Below are positions 54,243 to 62,878 of a DNA stretch of 64,000 nt, in pieces. A program made the position numbers and the translations under genes. The DNA comes from an uncultured Clostridia bacterium (GTDB taxonomy: Bacteria > Bacillota > Clostridia > Christensenellales > Borkfalkiaceae): positions 37,470-101,469 of the forward strand of contig CALVLV010000003.1 of NCBI GenBank assembly GCA_944341075.1. The letters run 5' to 3'. Position 1 is the stretch's first letter. The number at the start of each line of letters is the position of its first letter. Below the pieces are notes generated by a model. That model saw only the letters and a program-made list of their open reading frames with translations. It did no database searches and had not been told where the DNA came from.

Positions 54243-54694
54243 GATTGCTCCGTGCGGGCAATTCCCGCTAAAATCATAATGTTTTTATAAATATAACTGT
54301 GCAAAATTGCTTGGGGGGGGGGGTAGATTATTGCAAATCTTTCCGACACGCCCTCGCAACGCTCGTGCGTGTTACCTCTCCTGAAAGTGGAGGCTATATT
54401 GCGGTACAATCCCTCAGTCTTGCTCTCGCTTACGCTTTCGCAAGCCAGCTCCCTTAATGCTGTCGCATTAAAGGCGCCTATAGTGCGGAATTTTTCCCCG
54501 CAGGAAAGTTCAGCGCGGTAGCCCGCGCGTTAAGAACTTTACAAGGAATAAACTTCTCGCAACAGCAAATTTAAAAATACTTACGCCGAAAAAATGCAAG
54601 GCGGAATTTACTTCCGCTGTTAAGCATTTTTACGACTTACCATAATCTCACGGAAAAAGATTTTGACCGAAGGGCAAAAGATTTTTCGTGAATA
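54243..54694. repeat. Repeat-filled gap between ilvN and ilvD
   Basis: No gene. It holds a run of eleven G (54313-54323), dispersed-repeat sequence (TCTTGCTCTCGCTTACGCTTTCGC region, 54417-54480), and the second copy of the palindromic CTCACGGAAAAAGATTTTG...AAAAGATTTTTCGTGAA repeat (54649-54693) also found at 5127-5166. Confidence 0.6.
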
Positions 54695-55234
54695 CTAAAT
54701 GTTATCCCCATAGCAGTCCCTGTCTTTAAGGGTGTGGCGGCCGCGGGCAAGCACGGTCACGCCCGTGCGCTGCATTTCAATTATGCCGTACGGCTCTATC
54801 ACCTTCAAAAATGCGTCAAGCTTGGTGGGTATGCCCGTGAGCTCCAGTATCATGGTGTCGGGCGAAAGGTCTACGACTTTTGCCTTGTAAATTTCCTTTA
54901 TCTCAACTATCTGGCTGCGCGTTTCGGCCGTTGCGGGCACCTTAACAAGCAAAAGCTCCCTGTAAACGCAGTCCAGCTCGTCGGCGCAGCCTATCTTTTT
55001 TACGTCGTCAAGCTTATCCATCTGCTTTATCATCTGGTAAAGCATGTATTCGTCGCCGATCAGCACTATCGTCATGCGCGAAAGTTCGGGGTCTTCGGTG
55101 GCGCATACCGAAAGGCTTTCAATGTTGTAGCCGCGCCTTGCAAACAGGCCGCTTATCCTTGTAAGCACGCCGCTCTTGTTGGATACAAGCGCCGCTATGG
55201 TATTCTTTTTGGGGTCTTTTTTGTATTCGGCCAT
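54695..55234 (-). CDS. ilvN: Acetolactate synthase small (regulatory) subunit
   Basis: 179 residues. ACT domain in 10-85 (TIAALVSNKSGVLTRISGLFARRGYNIESLSV), then the C-terminal domain with VVDLSPDTMILELTGIPTKLDAFL and GIIEMQRTGVTVLARG. It confers valine feedback on IlvB. Its ATG follows the ilvB stop by one base, so the pair is coupled. The symbol ilvH is equally usual. Confidence 0.96.
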   Translation of the reverse strand: MAEYKKDPKKNTIAALVSNKSGVLTRISGLFARRGYNIESLSVCATEDPELSRMTIVLIGDEYMLYQMIKQMDKLDDVKKIGCADELDCVYRELLLVKVPATAETRSQIVEIKEIYKAKVVDLSPDTMILELTGIPTKLDAFLKVIEPYGIIEMQRTGVTVLARGRHTLKDRDCYGDNI

Positions 55235-55235
55235 A

Positions 55236-56906
55236 TCAGTTTTCCTCCATCTTCAAAAGCTGGGTGTCGTACGTCATGCCCGGCTTTATCATGGGCAGCA
55301 CGTTTTCGTCGGGGGATATCCTGCAGTCCACCAGCACGGGGCCTTCGCCCTTTGCTATGTAGTCGAACGCCTCCTTCAAAACGCCCTGCACCTGGCTTTC
55401 GTTCTCTATCCTCAGCCCCTTGGCGCCAAAGCTTTCGGCAAATTTAACGTAGTCGGTCTTCTTTTCAAGCGTGGTCTGCGAAAAGCGCCTGCCGTAGAAT
55501 ATCTTCTGCCACTGGCGCACCATGCCCAACACGCCGTTGTCCATAAGCAGTATGGCAATTGGGGTGCCCTGGGTCACCGCGGTGGAGAGTTCGTTCATGT
55601 TCATGTTAAAGCAGCCGTCGCCCGTAACCAGCACCGCCGGTTTGCCCGTGCCGAAGCACGCGCCTATGGCCGCGCCCATGCCGTAGCCCATGGTGCCCAG
55701 CCCGCCCGAAGAGCAGAAGAGCCTGGGCTTGTTCACGTGGAAGTGTTGCGCCGTCCACATCTGGTGCTGGCCTACGTCGGTTACCACGGGTATGTCTTTG
55801 GGCGCCATTTCAGACGCCGTGCTTATTATTTTGTATGCAAGGAAGTTGGTGTCCTTTTTAAGTTTTTCCTCGTCTTTGTTCTTTTTGCAGAAGCCCAGCC
55901 ACTCGTGCCTGTCCGCCCTTTCAAGCTCGGGCAGTATGGTGGTAAGCGCCTCGTAAAGGTCGCCCATAACGTGTATGTCGCTGCGCACGTTCTTGTCTAT
56001 TTCGGCGTTGTCTATGTCTATGTGTATTACGGTCTTGTTCTTTGCAAACATGTCGCGGTTGAGTGCCACCCTGTCTGAAAAGCGCGTGCCCAGCGCTATT
56101 ATAGTGTCTGCCTGCGTGAGCGCCTTTGCCGCCGCCACCGTGCCGTGCATGCCTATCATGCCCAGGCAGTGCGGGTCAGAATCGGGCACGCACCCCTTGC
56201 CCATCAGCGTGTATGCAACGGGGCAGTCCTGGCTTTCGTAAAGCTTTTTCAAAAGGGGAGAGGCGTTTGCCGAAATTATGCCGCCGCCTGCAATTATAAG
56301 CGGCTTTTTGCTCTGCTTTATCGCCTCTGTCGCCGCGGCAACTTTTTGCTTGCTCACGGGCAGCGGCTTGTAAACTTCGGGCTTTGCGGGGGTGTATTCG
56401 CACTCGTCGTTCTGCACGTTCTTGAGTATATCCACAAGCACGGGCCCTTTTCTGCCGCTGCCTGCAAGATAAAACGCCTTGCGCACCGTTTCGGCAAGGT
56501 CTTTAACGTCCTTTACTATAAAGTTGTGCTTGGTTATCGGCATGGTTATGCCGCATATGTCTATCTCCTGAAAGGAGTCCCTGCCCAAAAGGCTTAGCCC
56601 CACGTTGCCCGTTATGGCAACCATGGGTATGGAGTCCATGTATGCCGTGGCAATGCCCGTTACAAGGTTGGTCGCGCCCGGGCCGCTGGTGGCAAAGCAT
56701 ACGCCCGTCTTGCCCGTAACGCGCGCATAGCCGTCTGCGGCGTGCGCCGCGCCCTGTTCGTGCGCGGTGAGTATGTGGTTTATTTTGCCGTTTCTGTAAA
56801 GCGCGTCGTAAATATCAAGCACTGTGCCGCCTGGGTAGCCGAATATGGTGTCTACGCCCTGTTCCAGCAGGCAGTTTATAAGTATTTCCGCTCCCTTCAT
56901 CTTCAT
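55236..56906 (-). CDS. ilvB: Acetolactate synthase large (catalytic) subunit
   Basis: 556 residues, ThDP enzyme. GYPGGTVLDIYDAL near the start, the catalytic Glu in LTAHEQGAAHAADGYARVTGK, FAD-domain part in the middle, and the ThDP-Mg motif GDGCFNMNMNELSTA. It joins two pyruvates, or pyruvate and 2-oxobutyrate, in the first step of valine and isoleucine synthesis. GGAGTT lies upstream of the ATG and a promoter lies at 57040-57069. ilvC is not in the window. Confidence 0.97.
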   Translation of the reverse strand: MKMKGAEILINCLLEQGVDTIFGYPGGTVLDIYDALYRNGKINHILTAHEQGAAHAADGYARVTGKTGVCFATSGPGATNLVTGIATAYMDSIPMVAITGNVGLSLLGRDSFQEIDICGITMPITKHNFIVKDVKDLAETVRKAFYLAGSGRKGPVLVDILKNVQNDECEYTPAKPEVYKPLPVSKQKVAAATEAIKQSKKPLIIAGGGIISANASPLLKKLYESQDCPVAYTLMGKGCVPDSDPHCLGMIGMHGTVAAAKALTQADTIIALGTRFSDRVALNRDMFAKNKTVIHIDIDNAEIDKNVRSDIHVMGDLYEALTTILPELERADRHEWLGFCKKNKDEEKLKKDTNFLAYKIISTASEMAPKDIPVVTDVGQHQMWTAQHFHVNKPRLFCSSGGLGTMGYGMGAAIGACFGTGKPAVLVTGDGCFNMNMNELSTAVTQGTPIAILLMDNGVLGMVRQWQKIFYGRRFSQTTLEKKTDYVKFAESFGAKGLRIENESQVQGVLKEAFDYIAKGEGPVLVDCRISPDENVLPMIKPGMTYDTQLLKMEEN

Positions 56907-57188
56907 ATAAGAACTCCTTCCGCGCGCCCCCGTTGTAACGGCGCGCCGCGTTGCTTTTCTTCCGCCGCAGGCTGTATTGCGTTATGTATAAGCAGGCGCC
57001 GCGGCTCATATTCCTTATTTATAAAAGTTTATTATATCTATTTTAAAGTAATGCGCCCGCCGCTGTCAACAGAATTGAACAAAAAAATCTGGCAATAGGT
57101 GCATAAATTTGCAAAAAGTGGTATAAAAATACAGTTTACCGAACAAAAATCAATTTCTGCTCTGCAAAGCCGGCGACCGACGCTCGTT
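56907..57188 (-). promoter_or_regulatory. ilvB promoter and leader
   Basis: Minus strand TTGACA (57064-57069), 18 bases, TAAAAT (57040-57045). The leader of about 130 nt has an upstream frame from 57009 (MSRGACLYITQYSLRRKK) with its own AAGGA, overlapping ilvB. It lacks Leu/Val/Ile codon runs and no T-box sequence is seen, so the mode of control is open. Confidence 0.55.
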
Positions 57189-58544
57189 TTACAGCTTTGA
57201 ATAGTCGGCGGCTATCGCGCAGCAGACCTCTCTTGTGCTCCCGTCCGTCTTCACCTTGTCAGAAATTTCCATGCCGAACACTATCAGCACGTCGTTGCCG
57301 CTACAGAGCAGGGGTATGGTCTTGCGCAGGCGCAGCGGTATCTTTTTATCTGTGAACCAGTCGCCTAAGTTTTTGGTGCCGCCGCCAAACTTGGTGAACC
57401 TGTCGCCCGCGCGCATGAAGCGCACTATGGCGCCCTGCGGTATCTTGCCGCCGTCGTAGCGCAGCACTTTGAAAGTCGTTTCGGGCCGGCAGGGCTGCAC
57501 AACGTCCTTCATGTAGTCGTCGAGTTCGTAGTCAAAGCATATGGTAACAACCTGCCCGCAGTAGTTTGTTGCAAGCCGGCGGTAAAAGTGCCCGTAAGGC
57601 GCGCCCTCGTTTTCGTAGTGCAGAAGCTCGTCGTCGACAATGCATATTCTGCCCTCTTCCTTAAAGGCGGTAAGGCCTAAAAACTCAAACCTTTTTCCGT
57701 TTTCGGCAAATTGCAGGCCGTATAACCTTTCAAACTGTTCGCCGGTGTAGTCCTTCTTCCGGTGCCTGCCGGCTATGATCTTAAGCGCCGCGCGGCGGAA
57801 GATCAGCTTTTCTTCGCAGTGCGCAATGCAGTCGCCGTACGGCTCGCGGCGGGATAGCAGCGGCTCTGCCTGCCTTTCAAAATATTCTTCATCCTCGGCC
57901 GCCAGGCGCGAAAAGCGGTATATGGCCCTCGCCGCTCCCGGTACGGCATCTTCCAGGGCGGGCAGCACGTTGTGCCTTATTTTGTTGCGGGTGTAGTCGG
58001 TTTTAAAGTTGGTCTCGTCGTCCACATATGGAACGGAGTTGGCGGCAACATATTCGTCTATCTCCGTGCGCGAGCAGGCTATCAGCGGGCGGATCAGCCT
58101 GAACGGCTTGTCTGCAAGCGCCGAAAGGTCGCTGTCGGTTATGCCTTCCATGCCGTTTAAAGCTGCGCCGCGCGCAAGGTTGAACAGCACCGTCTCGGCA
58201 TTGTCGTCCAAATGGTGCGCCGTCGCTATGCAGTCGCACTTTTTCGCCTCCTCAAGGTAACATTTCAACCTCCATAACCTGGCGGCGCCTTCGCTTGCAA
58301 GCGGCGTGTCGGCAACGTATGGGGAGAGGGGTACGCCTATTTTTTTGCAGTAGTCGGCAACGAACGCGCTGTCGCGCGCAGAAGTTTCGCCGCGCATCTT
58401 ATGGTCGCAGTTTAAGGCGGTAAGGGTTATGTCATATTCGGCGGCATGCGCGTGCAGGTAGTGCAGCAGCGCCATGGAATCGCGCCCGCCGGAAACGGCG
58501 GCGCATATTTTAAGGCCGCAATACTTTTTAAGGTCAACGTTCAT
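57189..58544 (-). CDS. tilS: tRNA(Ile)-lysidine synthase
   Basis: 451 residues. The PP-loop ATPase begins AAVSGGRDSMALLHYL (S-G-G-R-D-S), with CDHKMRGETSARDSAFVADYC, IATAHHLDDNAETVLFNLARG and TRNKIRHNVLPAL following. The C-terminal substrate-binding domains are present (PQGAIVRFMRAGDRFTKFGGGTKNLGDWF). It converts C34 of tRNA-Ile(CAU) to lysidine, changing its reading from AUG to AUA. Two CAU-anticodon tRNA genes lie next to it, though both look like methionine tRNAs. Confidence 0.95.
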   Translation of the reverse strand: MNVDLKKYCGLKICAAVSGGRDSMALLHYLHAHAAEYDITLTALNCDHKMRGETSARDSAFVADYCKKIGVPLSPYVADTPLASEGAARLWRLKCYLEEAKKCDCIATAHHLDDNAETVLFNLARGAALNGMEGITDSDLSALADKPFRLIRPLIACSRTEIDEYVAANSVPYVDDETNFKTDYTRNKIRHNVLPALEDAVPGAARAIYRFSRLAAEDEEYFERQAEPLLSRREPYGDCIAHCEEKLIFRRAALKIIAGRHRKKDYTGEQFERLYGLQFAENGKRFEFLGLTAFKEEGRICIVDDELLHYENEGAPYGHFYRRLATNYCGQVVTICFDYELDDYMKDVVQPCRPETTFKVLRYDGGKIPQGAIVRFMRAGDRFTKFGGGTKNLGDWFTDKKIPLRLRKTIPLLCSGNDVLIVFGMEISDKVKTDGSTREVCCAIAADYSKL

Positions 58545-58799
58545 GCATACATTTTACCACTTTGCGCCCGCGTTTGCAATAGTTGAATGTATTATAGGTG
58601 TTTCCAAAGGCGTGTTATTTATTATCTGTCATTTCTCCATACGTCGCCGTATGTTTGGCGCAGCAGGCCTTATCGGCGGCTTTTTCAAATTTTTTAAAAA
58701 GCAAGGCGAAAAACGGTTGACAAAATCGCATTTATTTAATAATATAATAAGGCTTTAACAAAGCGGGTGGCTTTTAAGGCCGTCTGCAAAGCTTTTTAT

Positions 58800-58876
<77 letters not shown>

Positions 58877-59006
58877 ATTCGGAACGCGGCTGCCTTTGCA
58901 TTGGTTTTGGCACGCCAAAATCAATTGCTTTCGCGCCGGTTCCTCATTTTCGCCAAAAGTTCTGCGATACTTTTGGGTGAGTATCTGTAAAAAGGTCAGT
59001 GTTTTG

Positions 59007-59044
59007 TCATTTCGACCGAAGCGCAGCGGAGTTGAGAAATCTCT
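59007..59044. repeat. Dispersed GTCATTTCGA-type repeat (copy 6)
   Basis: GTCATTTCGACCGAAGCGCA...GTTGAGAAATCTC between the first two tRNA genes; the clearest member of the family. Confidence 0.65.
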
Positions 59045-59147
59045 CTGTTTTGCGGGTGTCATGTGCTGAACCTTCACTTAAAATCAAAAAGCAAATGTGC
59101 GCTTAACGTGCGGCGTAAAAACGCCGTCATTAAACGCACTTTTTAAT

Positions 59148-59225
59148 GGCGACGTAGCTTAGTTGGTCTATAGCGGCCGGTTCATACCCGGCAGGTCGGC
59201 GGTTCGAATCCACCCGTCGCTACCA
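59148..59225 (+). tRNA. tRNA-Met (CAU), elongator
   Basis: 78 nt with encoded CCA. Acceptor GGCGACG pairs with CGTCGCT (one G-U). The anticodon loop TTCATAC reads CAU. Loop bases and stem resemble elongator Met rather than tRNA-Ile2, whose loop is usually CTCATAA; a lysidine-modified Ile tRNA is the alternative. Confidence 0.88.
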
Positions 59226-59288
59226 ACAAAAAAAACCGTGCAATAATCGGTTTTACATAACTGAGCGGATAAAACCGCAAAGTACTTT

Positions 59289-59364
59289 GGCCCCATGGTC
59301 AAGCGGCCTAAGACATCGCCCTTTCACGGCGGTAACCCGGGTTCGAGTCCCGGTGGGGTCACCA
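59289..59364 (+). tRNA. tRNA-Glu (UUC)
   Basis: 76 nt with encoded CCA. Acceptor GGCCCCA / TGGGGTC, anticodon loop CTTTCAC (TTC at 59323-59325), T-arm CCGGGTTCGAGTCCCGG. Its 3' end is the left arm of a long palindrome that continues into a terminator. Confidence 0.95.
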
Positions 59365-59414
59365 CGAAACGGACAGCAGTTTGCTGTCCGTTTTTTCGTG
59401 GTGACCCCACCGGG
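59349..59414 (+). terminator. Giant hairpin joining the tRNA-Glu 3' end to its terminator
   Basis: 30 bases from 59349 (tRNA 3' end plus CGAAACGGACAGCA) pair with TGCTGTCCG (59382-59390) and CGTGGTGACCCCACCGGG (59397-59414) around a GTT loop and a short T bulge. The inner stem with TTTTTT acts as terminator; the outer arms repeat the tRNA. Confidence 0.75.
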
Positions 59415-59700
59415 CGATGTACTACGCGTGGTTCGTGTGAGGAGCGAAGCGACGAAACTCTGCCGAGGGGTTCCCTATGGGAAACGGCAGATACCCGGTG
59501 GACTTTTGCTGTCCGTTTTTTCGTGGTGACCCCACCGGGCGATGTACTACGCGTGGGGTGCGCGAGGCGCAGCCGCTGTCCTGCCGCGCGAGGAGTGAAG
59601 CGACGAAACCCTGCCGAGGGGCTCCCGCTTGCGGGAAACGGCAGATGGTTCCCTATGGGAAACGGCAGATACCCGGTGAAATTTTGCTGTCCGTTTTTTT
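59365..59700 (+). repeat. Tandem repeats derived from the tRNA-Glu tail
   Basis: GCTGTCCGTTTTTT recurs at 59383, 59508 and 59686, spaced 125 and 178 bp. CGTGGTGACCCCACCGGG and GATGTACTACGCGTGG occur twice, and AAACGGCAGATACCCGGTG occurs twice. Frames running through this area reflect the repeats and are not genes. Confidence 0.8.
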
Positions 59701-59857
59701 GTGTTTCTACCTAAGTTGTGTTGCCCGGCGCGGCGTATTTTGGTTTGGTTAGCGGCGCATACTTGTGTATGGCGCTGTTTTGCGTTTTGTTGTTGACATT
59801 GCCGCCGCGGCGTGCTAAAATACTATTAAACATATGTTTGTTAAGGAGGACGCGAGG

Positions 59858-61354
59858 TTGAAGGGGCGCACTTACATCGCAATAGACTTAAAATCGTTTT
59901 ACGCCTCGGTGGAGTGCGCGGACAGGGGGCTCGACCCCATGGATACCAACCTTGTCGTAGCCGACGAAAGCCGCACGGAAAAGACCATCTGCCTTGCCGT
60001 TTCTCCGTCGCTCAAGGCGTACGGCATACCGGGCCGCGCCCGCCTTTTCGAGGTGGTGCAGAAGGCGAGTGAGGTGAACAGGGCGCGCAGGCGTTCCGCC
60101 CCGGGGCGTACTTTTACGGGCAGTTCGTACTCAGACCGTCTGCTCAAAGACGACCCATCGCTTGAACTTTCGTATATCGTGGCGCCGCCGCGCATGGCGC
60201 ACTACATGGAGGTCAGCGCGCAGATATACAAGATCTACCTTGAATATGTCGCCCCCGAAGACATCCATGTGTATTCCATAGACGAGGTGTTCATGGACGT
60301 GACCGACTATTTAAAGCCTGCCGGCTGCACCGCGCGCGAATATGCGCGGCGCATGATAAAGCGCGTTCTGCGCCAGACGGGAATAACCGCCACGGCGGGC
60401 ATAGGCACAAACCTGTACCTTTGCAAGGTGGCAATGGACATAGTGGCAAAGCACGTTTCTGCCGATGAGGACGGGGTGCGCATTGCCGAGCTCGACGAGA
60501 TGAGCTACCGCCGCACGCTGTGGGAGCACCGCCCGCTGACCGACTTCTGGCGCGTAGGCGCAGGCTACCGGCGAAAGCTTGAAGACCACGGGCTGTATAC
60601 CATGGGCGACATTGCAAAGTGCTCCGTCGGCACGGGCAGCCTGTATAACGAGGACTTGCTGTACCGCATGTTCGGCATAAATGCCGAGCTGCTCATCGAC
60701 CACGCGTGGGGCTGGGAACCGTGCACCATTGCAGACATAAAGGCATACAGGCCCCAATCGAACAGTGTGGGCTCGGGGCAGGTGCTGCAGGAGCCTTACC
60801 CCTACAAAAAGGCAAAGCTTGTGGTGAGCGAAATGGCCGACTCGCTGGCGCTCGACCTTGTTGCCAAGGGGCTTGTAACAAATCAGCTGGTCATGACGGT
60901 GGGTTACGATATAGATAACGCTGGCTACAGCGGTGAGTACGTGACCGACAGGTACGGCAGAAAGCTCCCCAAGCACGCCCACGGCACATATAACCTTGAT
61001 GCGCAGACCTCTTCGGGCAGGCTGTTGCGGAAGGCCGCGGCGGAGCTGTTCGACAGGATAGTCGACAGGGGCCTGAATATACGCCGCCTTTACATCACCG
61101 CCGCAAAGGTGGTGGGTGAGGACTGCGCGGCCGCCAATTCAGACGAACAGCTCGACCTTTTCACCGACTACGGGCAGCAGCAGAAAGAGCGCGAAGAGCT
61201 TGCAGCCGACAGCGAAAAGGAGAAAAAGCGGCAAAAGGCCGTGCTCGCCATAAGGGAAAAGTACGGCAAAAACGCCGTTTTAAAGGGCGTCAGCCTTGAA
61301 GAGGGCGCCACCGCAAAGAGCCGCAACGAGCAGATAGGCGGACACAAGGCATGA
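59858..61354 (+). CDS. Y-family translesion DNA polymerase (UmuC/DinB type)
   Basis: 498 residues. The start is TTG at 59858, with a perfect AAGGAGG 8 bases upstream; an ATG at 59834 precedes that site. IAIDLKSFYASVECADRGLDP carries the first catalytic Asp, YSIDEVFMDVTDY the Asp-Glu pair; the fingers, thumb (TATAGIGTNLYLCKVAMDIVAKH) and little-finger domains follow. A beta-clamp motif EQLDLFTD lies near 435-442. The UvrX/YqjW-like layout and the YolD gene downstream suggest an SOS-type mutagenic polymerase; no LexA box was evident to me. Confidence 0.92.
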   Translation: MKGRTYIAIDLKSFYASVECADRGLDPMDTNLVVADESRTEKTICLAVSPSLKAYGIPGRARLFEVVQKASEVNRARRRSAPGRTFTGSSYSDRLLKDDPSLELSYIVAPPRMAHYMEVSAQIYKIYLEYVAPEDIHVYSIDEVFMDVTDYLKPAGCTAREYARRMIKRVLRQTGITATAGIGTNLYLCKVAMDIVAKHVSADEDGVRIAELDEMSYRRTLWEHRPLTDFWRVGAGYRRKLEDHGLYTMGDIAKCSVGTGSLYNEDLLYRMFGINAELLIDHAWGWEPCTIADIKAYRPQSNSVGSGQVLQEPYPYKKAKLVVSEMADSLALDLVAKGLVTNQLVMTVGYDIDNAGYSGEYVTDRYGRKLPKHAHGTYNLDAQTSSGRLLRKAAAELFDRIVDRGLNIRRLYITAAKVVGEDCAAANSDEQLDLFTDYGQQQKEREELAADSEKEKKRQKAVLAIREKYGKNAVLKGVSLEEGATAKSRNEQIGGHKA

Positions 61355-61435
61355 CAAGCTTTATTGTTGTATGGTAAAGTTTTATTTGCATTGTTTGTCG
61401 AATATTGACTAATTTTATATGCATAACGGTGATTT

Positions 61436-61840
61436 ATGGGTAAATACGACGATATTATAGACCTGCCGCACCATCAGTCGGCAAAGCGGCCGCACATGTC
61501 TGTATACGACCGCGCCGCGCAGTTTGCCCCCTTTGCCGCGCTCACGGGCTACGGCGACGTTATAGCCGAAACCGGGCGCCTTACCGAGGGCATGGCGGTG
61601 CTTGACGAGGACGCGCTGGCCGAACTCGACTTTGCCCTGTCCGAACTTGCCGTGCGTGCGGGAGAGAGGCGGAAGATAAAGGTGACGTATTTTGTTCCCG
61701 ACGGCAAAAAGTCGGGCGGGGCGTATGCGGAGTACTGCGGGGTGCTCAGGCGTGCAGACGGCGCAAACAGGCGGCTTTTGTTCGAGGACGGAACTGAAAT
61801 ACCGCTCGCGCGCATAGTGCGGCTTGAAGGCGCCGATTGA
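61436..61840 (+). CDS. YolD-like protein
   Basis: 134 residues. YDDIIDLPHHQSAKRPHMSVYDRAAQFAPFAALTGY is the YolD-like signature, and a basic RRKIKVTYF strand follows. YolD-like genes commonly sit next to Y-family polymerases in Bacillota (yqjX-yqjW), as here, 81 bp downstream. The family is thought to assist the polymerase; its mechanism is not established. Ribosome site weak. Confidence 0.88.
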   Translation: MGKYDDIIDLPHHQSAKRPHMSVYDRAAQFAPFAALTGYGDVIAETGRLTEGMAVLDEDALAELDFALSELAVRAGERRKIKVTYFVPDGKKSGGAYAEYCGVLRRADGANRRLLFEDGTEIPLARIVRLEGAD

Positions 61841-62042
61841 TCTCATATTTTGTATACGCATTTTTTGTATGTGCGGGGCGGCTATGCCGCCCCTCTTTTT
61901 TGTTATGACAAAATCAAACAGCCGGCTGTTGCACAAAAATTTTTTCCTTGCGGGCAGGCGGGTAAAAATTTATTGCAAAGGCGCCCCGCGGGTGGTAAAA
62001 TTATAAAAAAAGTATGGCACGGCAGTGCAAGGGAGGGAGTGT

Positions 62043-62321
62043 ATGCAACTTAAAATAGAAGTGGCGTCTGAGGCGGAAGGGGTGGAATACGGCGGCACAC
62101 AGATAATGGAAGCAGCTCGCGGCGAATATATCCTGGATGAAATTTTCAAACTCAACTTCTTCAGGATTATTATAGACGACATTATAGACGGCGCGCTGTG
62201 CTTCAGGCTTATGGAGGGCGCCACGCCCCATTTTTACGTTCTGGAAGGCAGCGGCGATAACGCCGTATTTGAGCGCGAAACGCCCGTAGGCAGCGACTTT
62301 TTCCGCTTTACGCTCATATAA
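62043..62321 (+). CDS. Hypothetical protein
   Basis: 92 residues from ATG 62043; GGGAGGGAG lies 6-7 bases upstream. Predicted beta strands near the N- and C-termini (MQLKIEVASEAEG, FFRFTLI) flank an Ile/Asp-rich helix (FRIIIDDIIDG). Acidic overall, no membrane segment, one Cys. No family recognised. It follows the yolD gene after a hairpin-containing 200-bp gap (GGGGCGGCTATGCCGCCCC at about 61875-61893). Confidence 0.6.
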   Translation: MQLKIEVASEAEGVEYGGTQIMEAARGEYILDEIFKLNFFRIIIDDIIDGALCFRLMEGATPHFYVLEGSGDNAVFERETPVGSDFFRFTLI

Positions 62322-62402
62322 AAGCGTGGCTGGTTTTATGTATGCATAAATGCCGTTGATCGGCGCATATTATGGCCCCATTTTAATTTTTTCGGTGATT
62401 TT

Positions 62403-62819
62403 ATGAATGTTGAAGACGTTGAAAATTATGCATATTCGCTGGGCGGCGTTTTATGCGACTTCCCGTTTGAAAACGATTTTCAAAGCCGGGTGCTGCGCCA
62501 CAAGGCAAGCAAAAAGTGGTTCGGCGTCTATCTGCTTGCACCTGTAAAGAGCATTTTAAAGTGGGAGCAGGGCGAAAAGCTTGCCGCCCTGCAAAAGCTG
62601 TTGTGCGGCATGGCAGAAGTACCTGTGCTCAACTTGAAGTGCGACCCCGCTCTGTCGCTGATATTGCAGAACAACTTTACGGGAATAGTGCCCGCATATC
62701 ACATGAACAAGCGCAACTGGATATCTGTAATTTTCGGCGCGGACGTCCCGCCGGATCAGTGGGAACAGCTGATAAGGCTGAGCTACGATATGACCCTCGC
62801 CGCGGCGGATAAAATTTAA
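62403..62819 (+). CDS. MmcQ/YjbR family protein
   Basis: 138 residues. VLNLKCDPALSLILQNNFTGIVPAYHMNKRNWISV is the MmcQ/YjbR signature. The fold resembles double-wing DNA-binding (CyaY-like) proteins. N-terminal DFPFENDFQSRVLRH is also typical. Function of the family is not settled. A CATATT-centred palindrome lies about 30 bp upstream of the start. Confidence 0.9.
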   Translation: MNVEDVENYAYSLGGVLCDFPFENDFQSRVLRHKASKKWFGVYLLAPVKSILKWEQGEKLAALQKLLCGMAEVPVLNLKCDPALSLILQNNFTGIVPAYHMNKRNWISVIFGADVPPDQWEQLIRLSYDMTLAAADKI

Positions 62820-62878
62820 ACAAAGGCGTTGAATGGCGCATATGTGCCCTTCAATTGATGAAATACGAGGTATTTTTT

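Noticed and set aside
56815-57009. Leader peptide with attenuation control of ilvB
   Set aside because: The upstream frame has no run of Leu, Val or Ile codons and no terminator/antiterminator pair was found, so I only mention it as an open frame in the leader.
59295-59752. Overlapping open frames downstream of tRNA-Glu
   Set aside because: They run through the tRNA gene and its repeated tail, share the same repeated peptide segments in three frames, and have no ribosome binding site.
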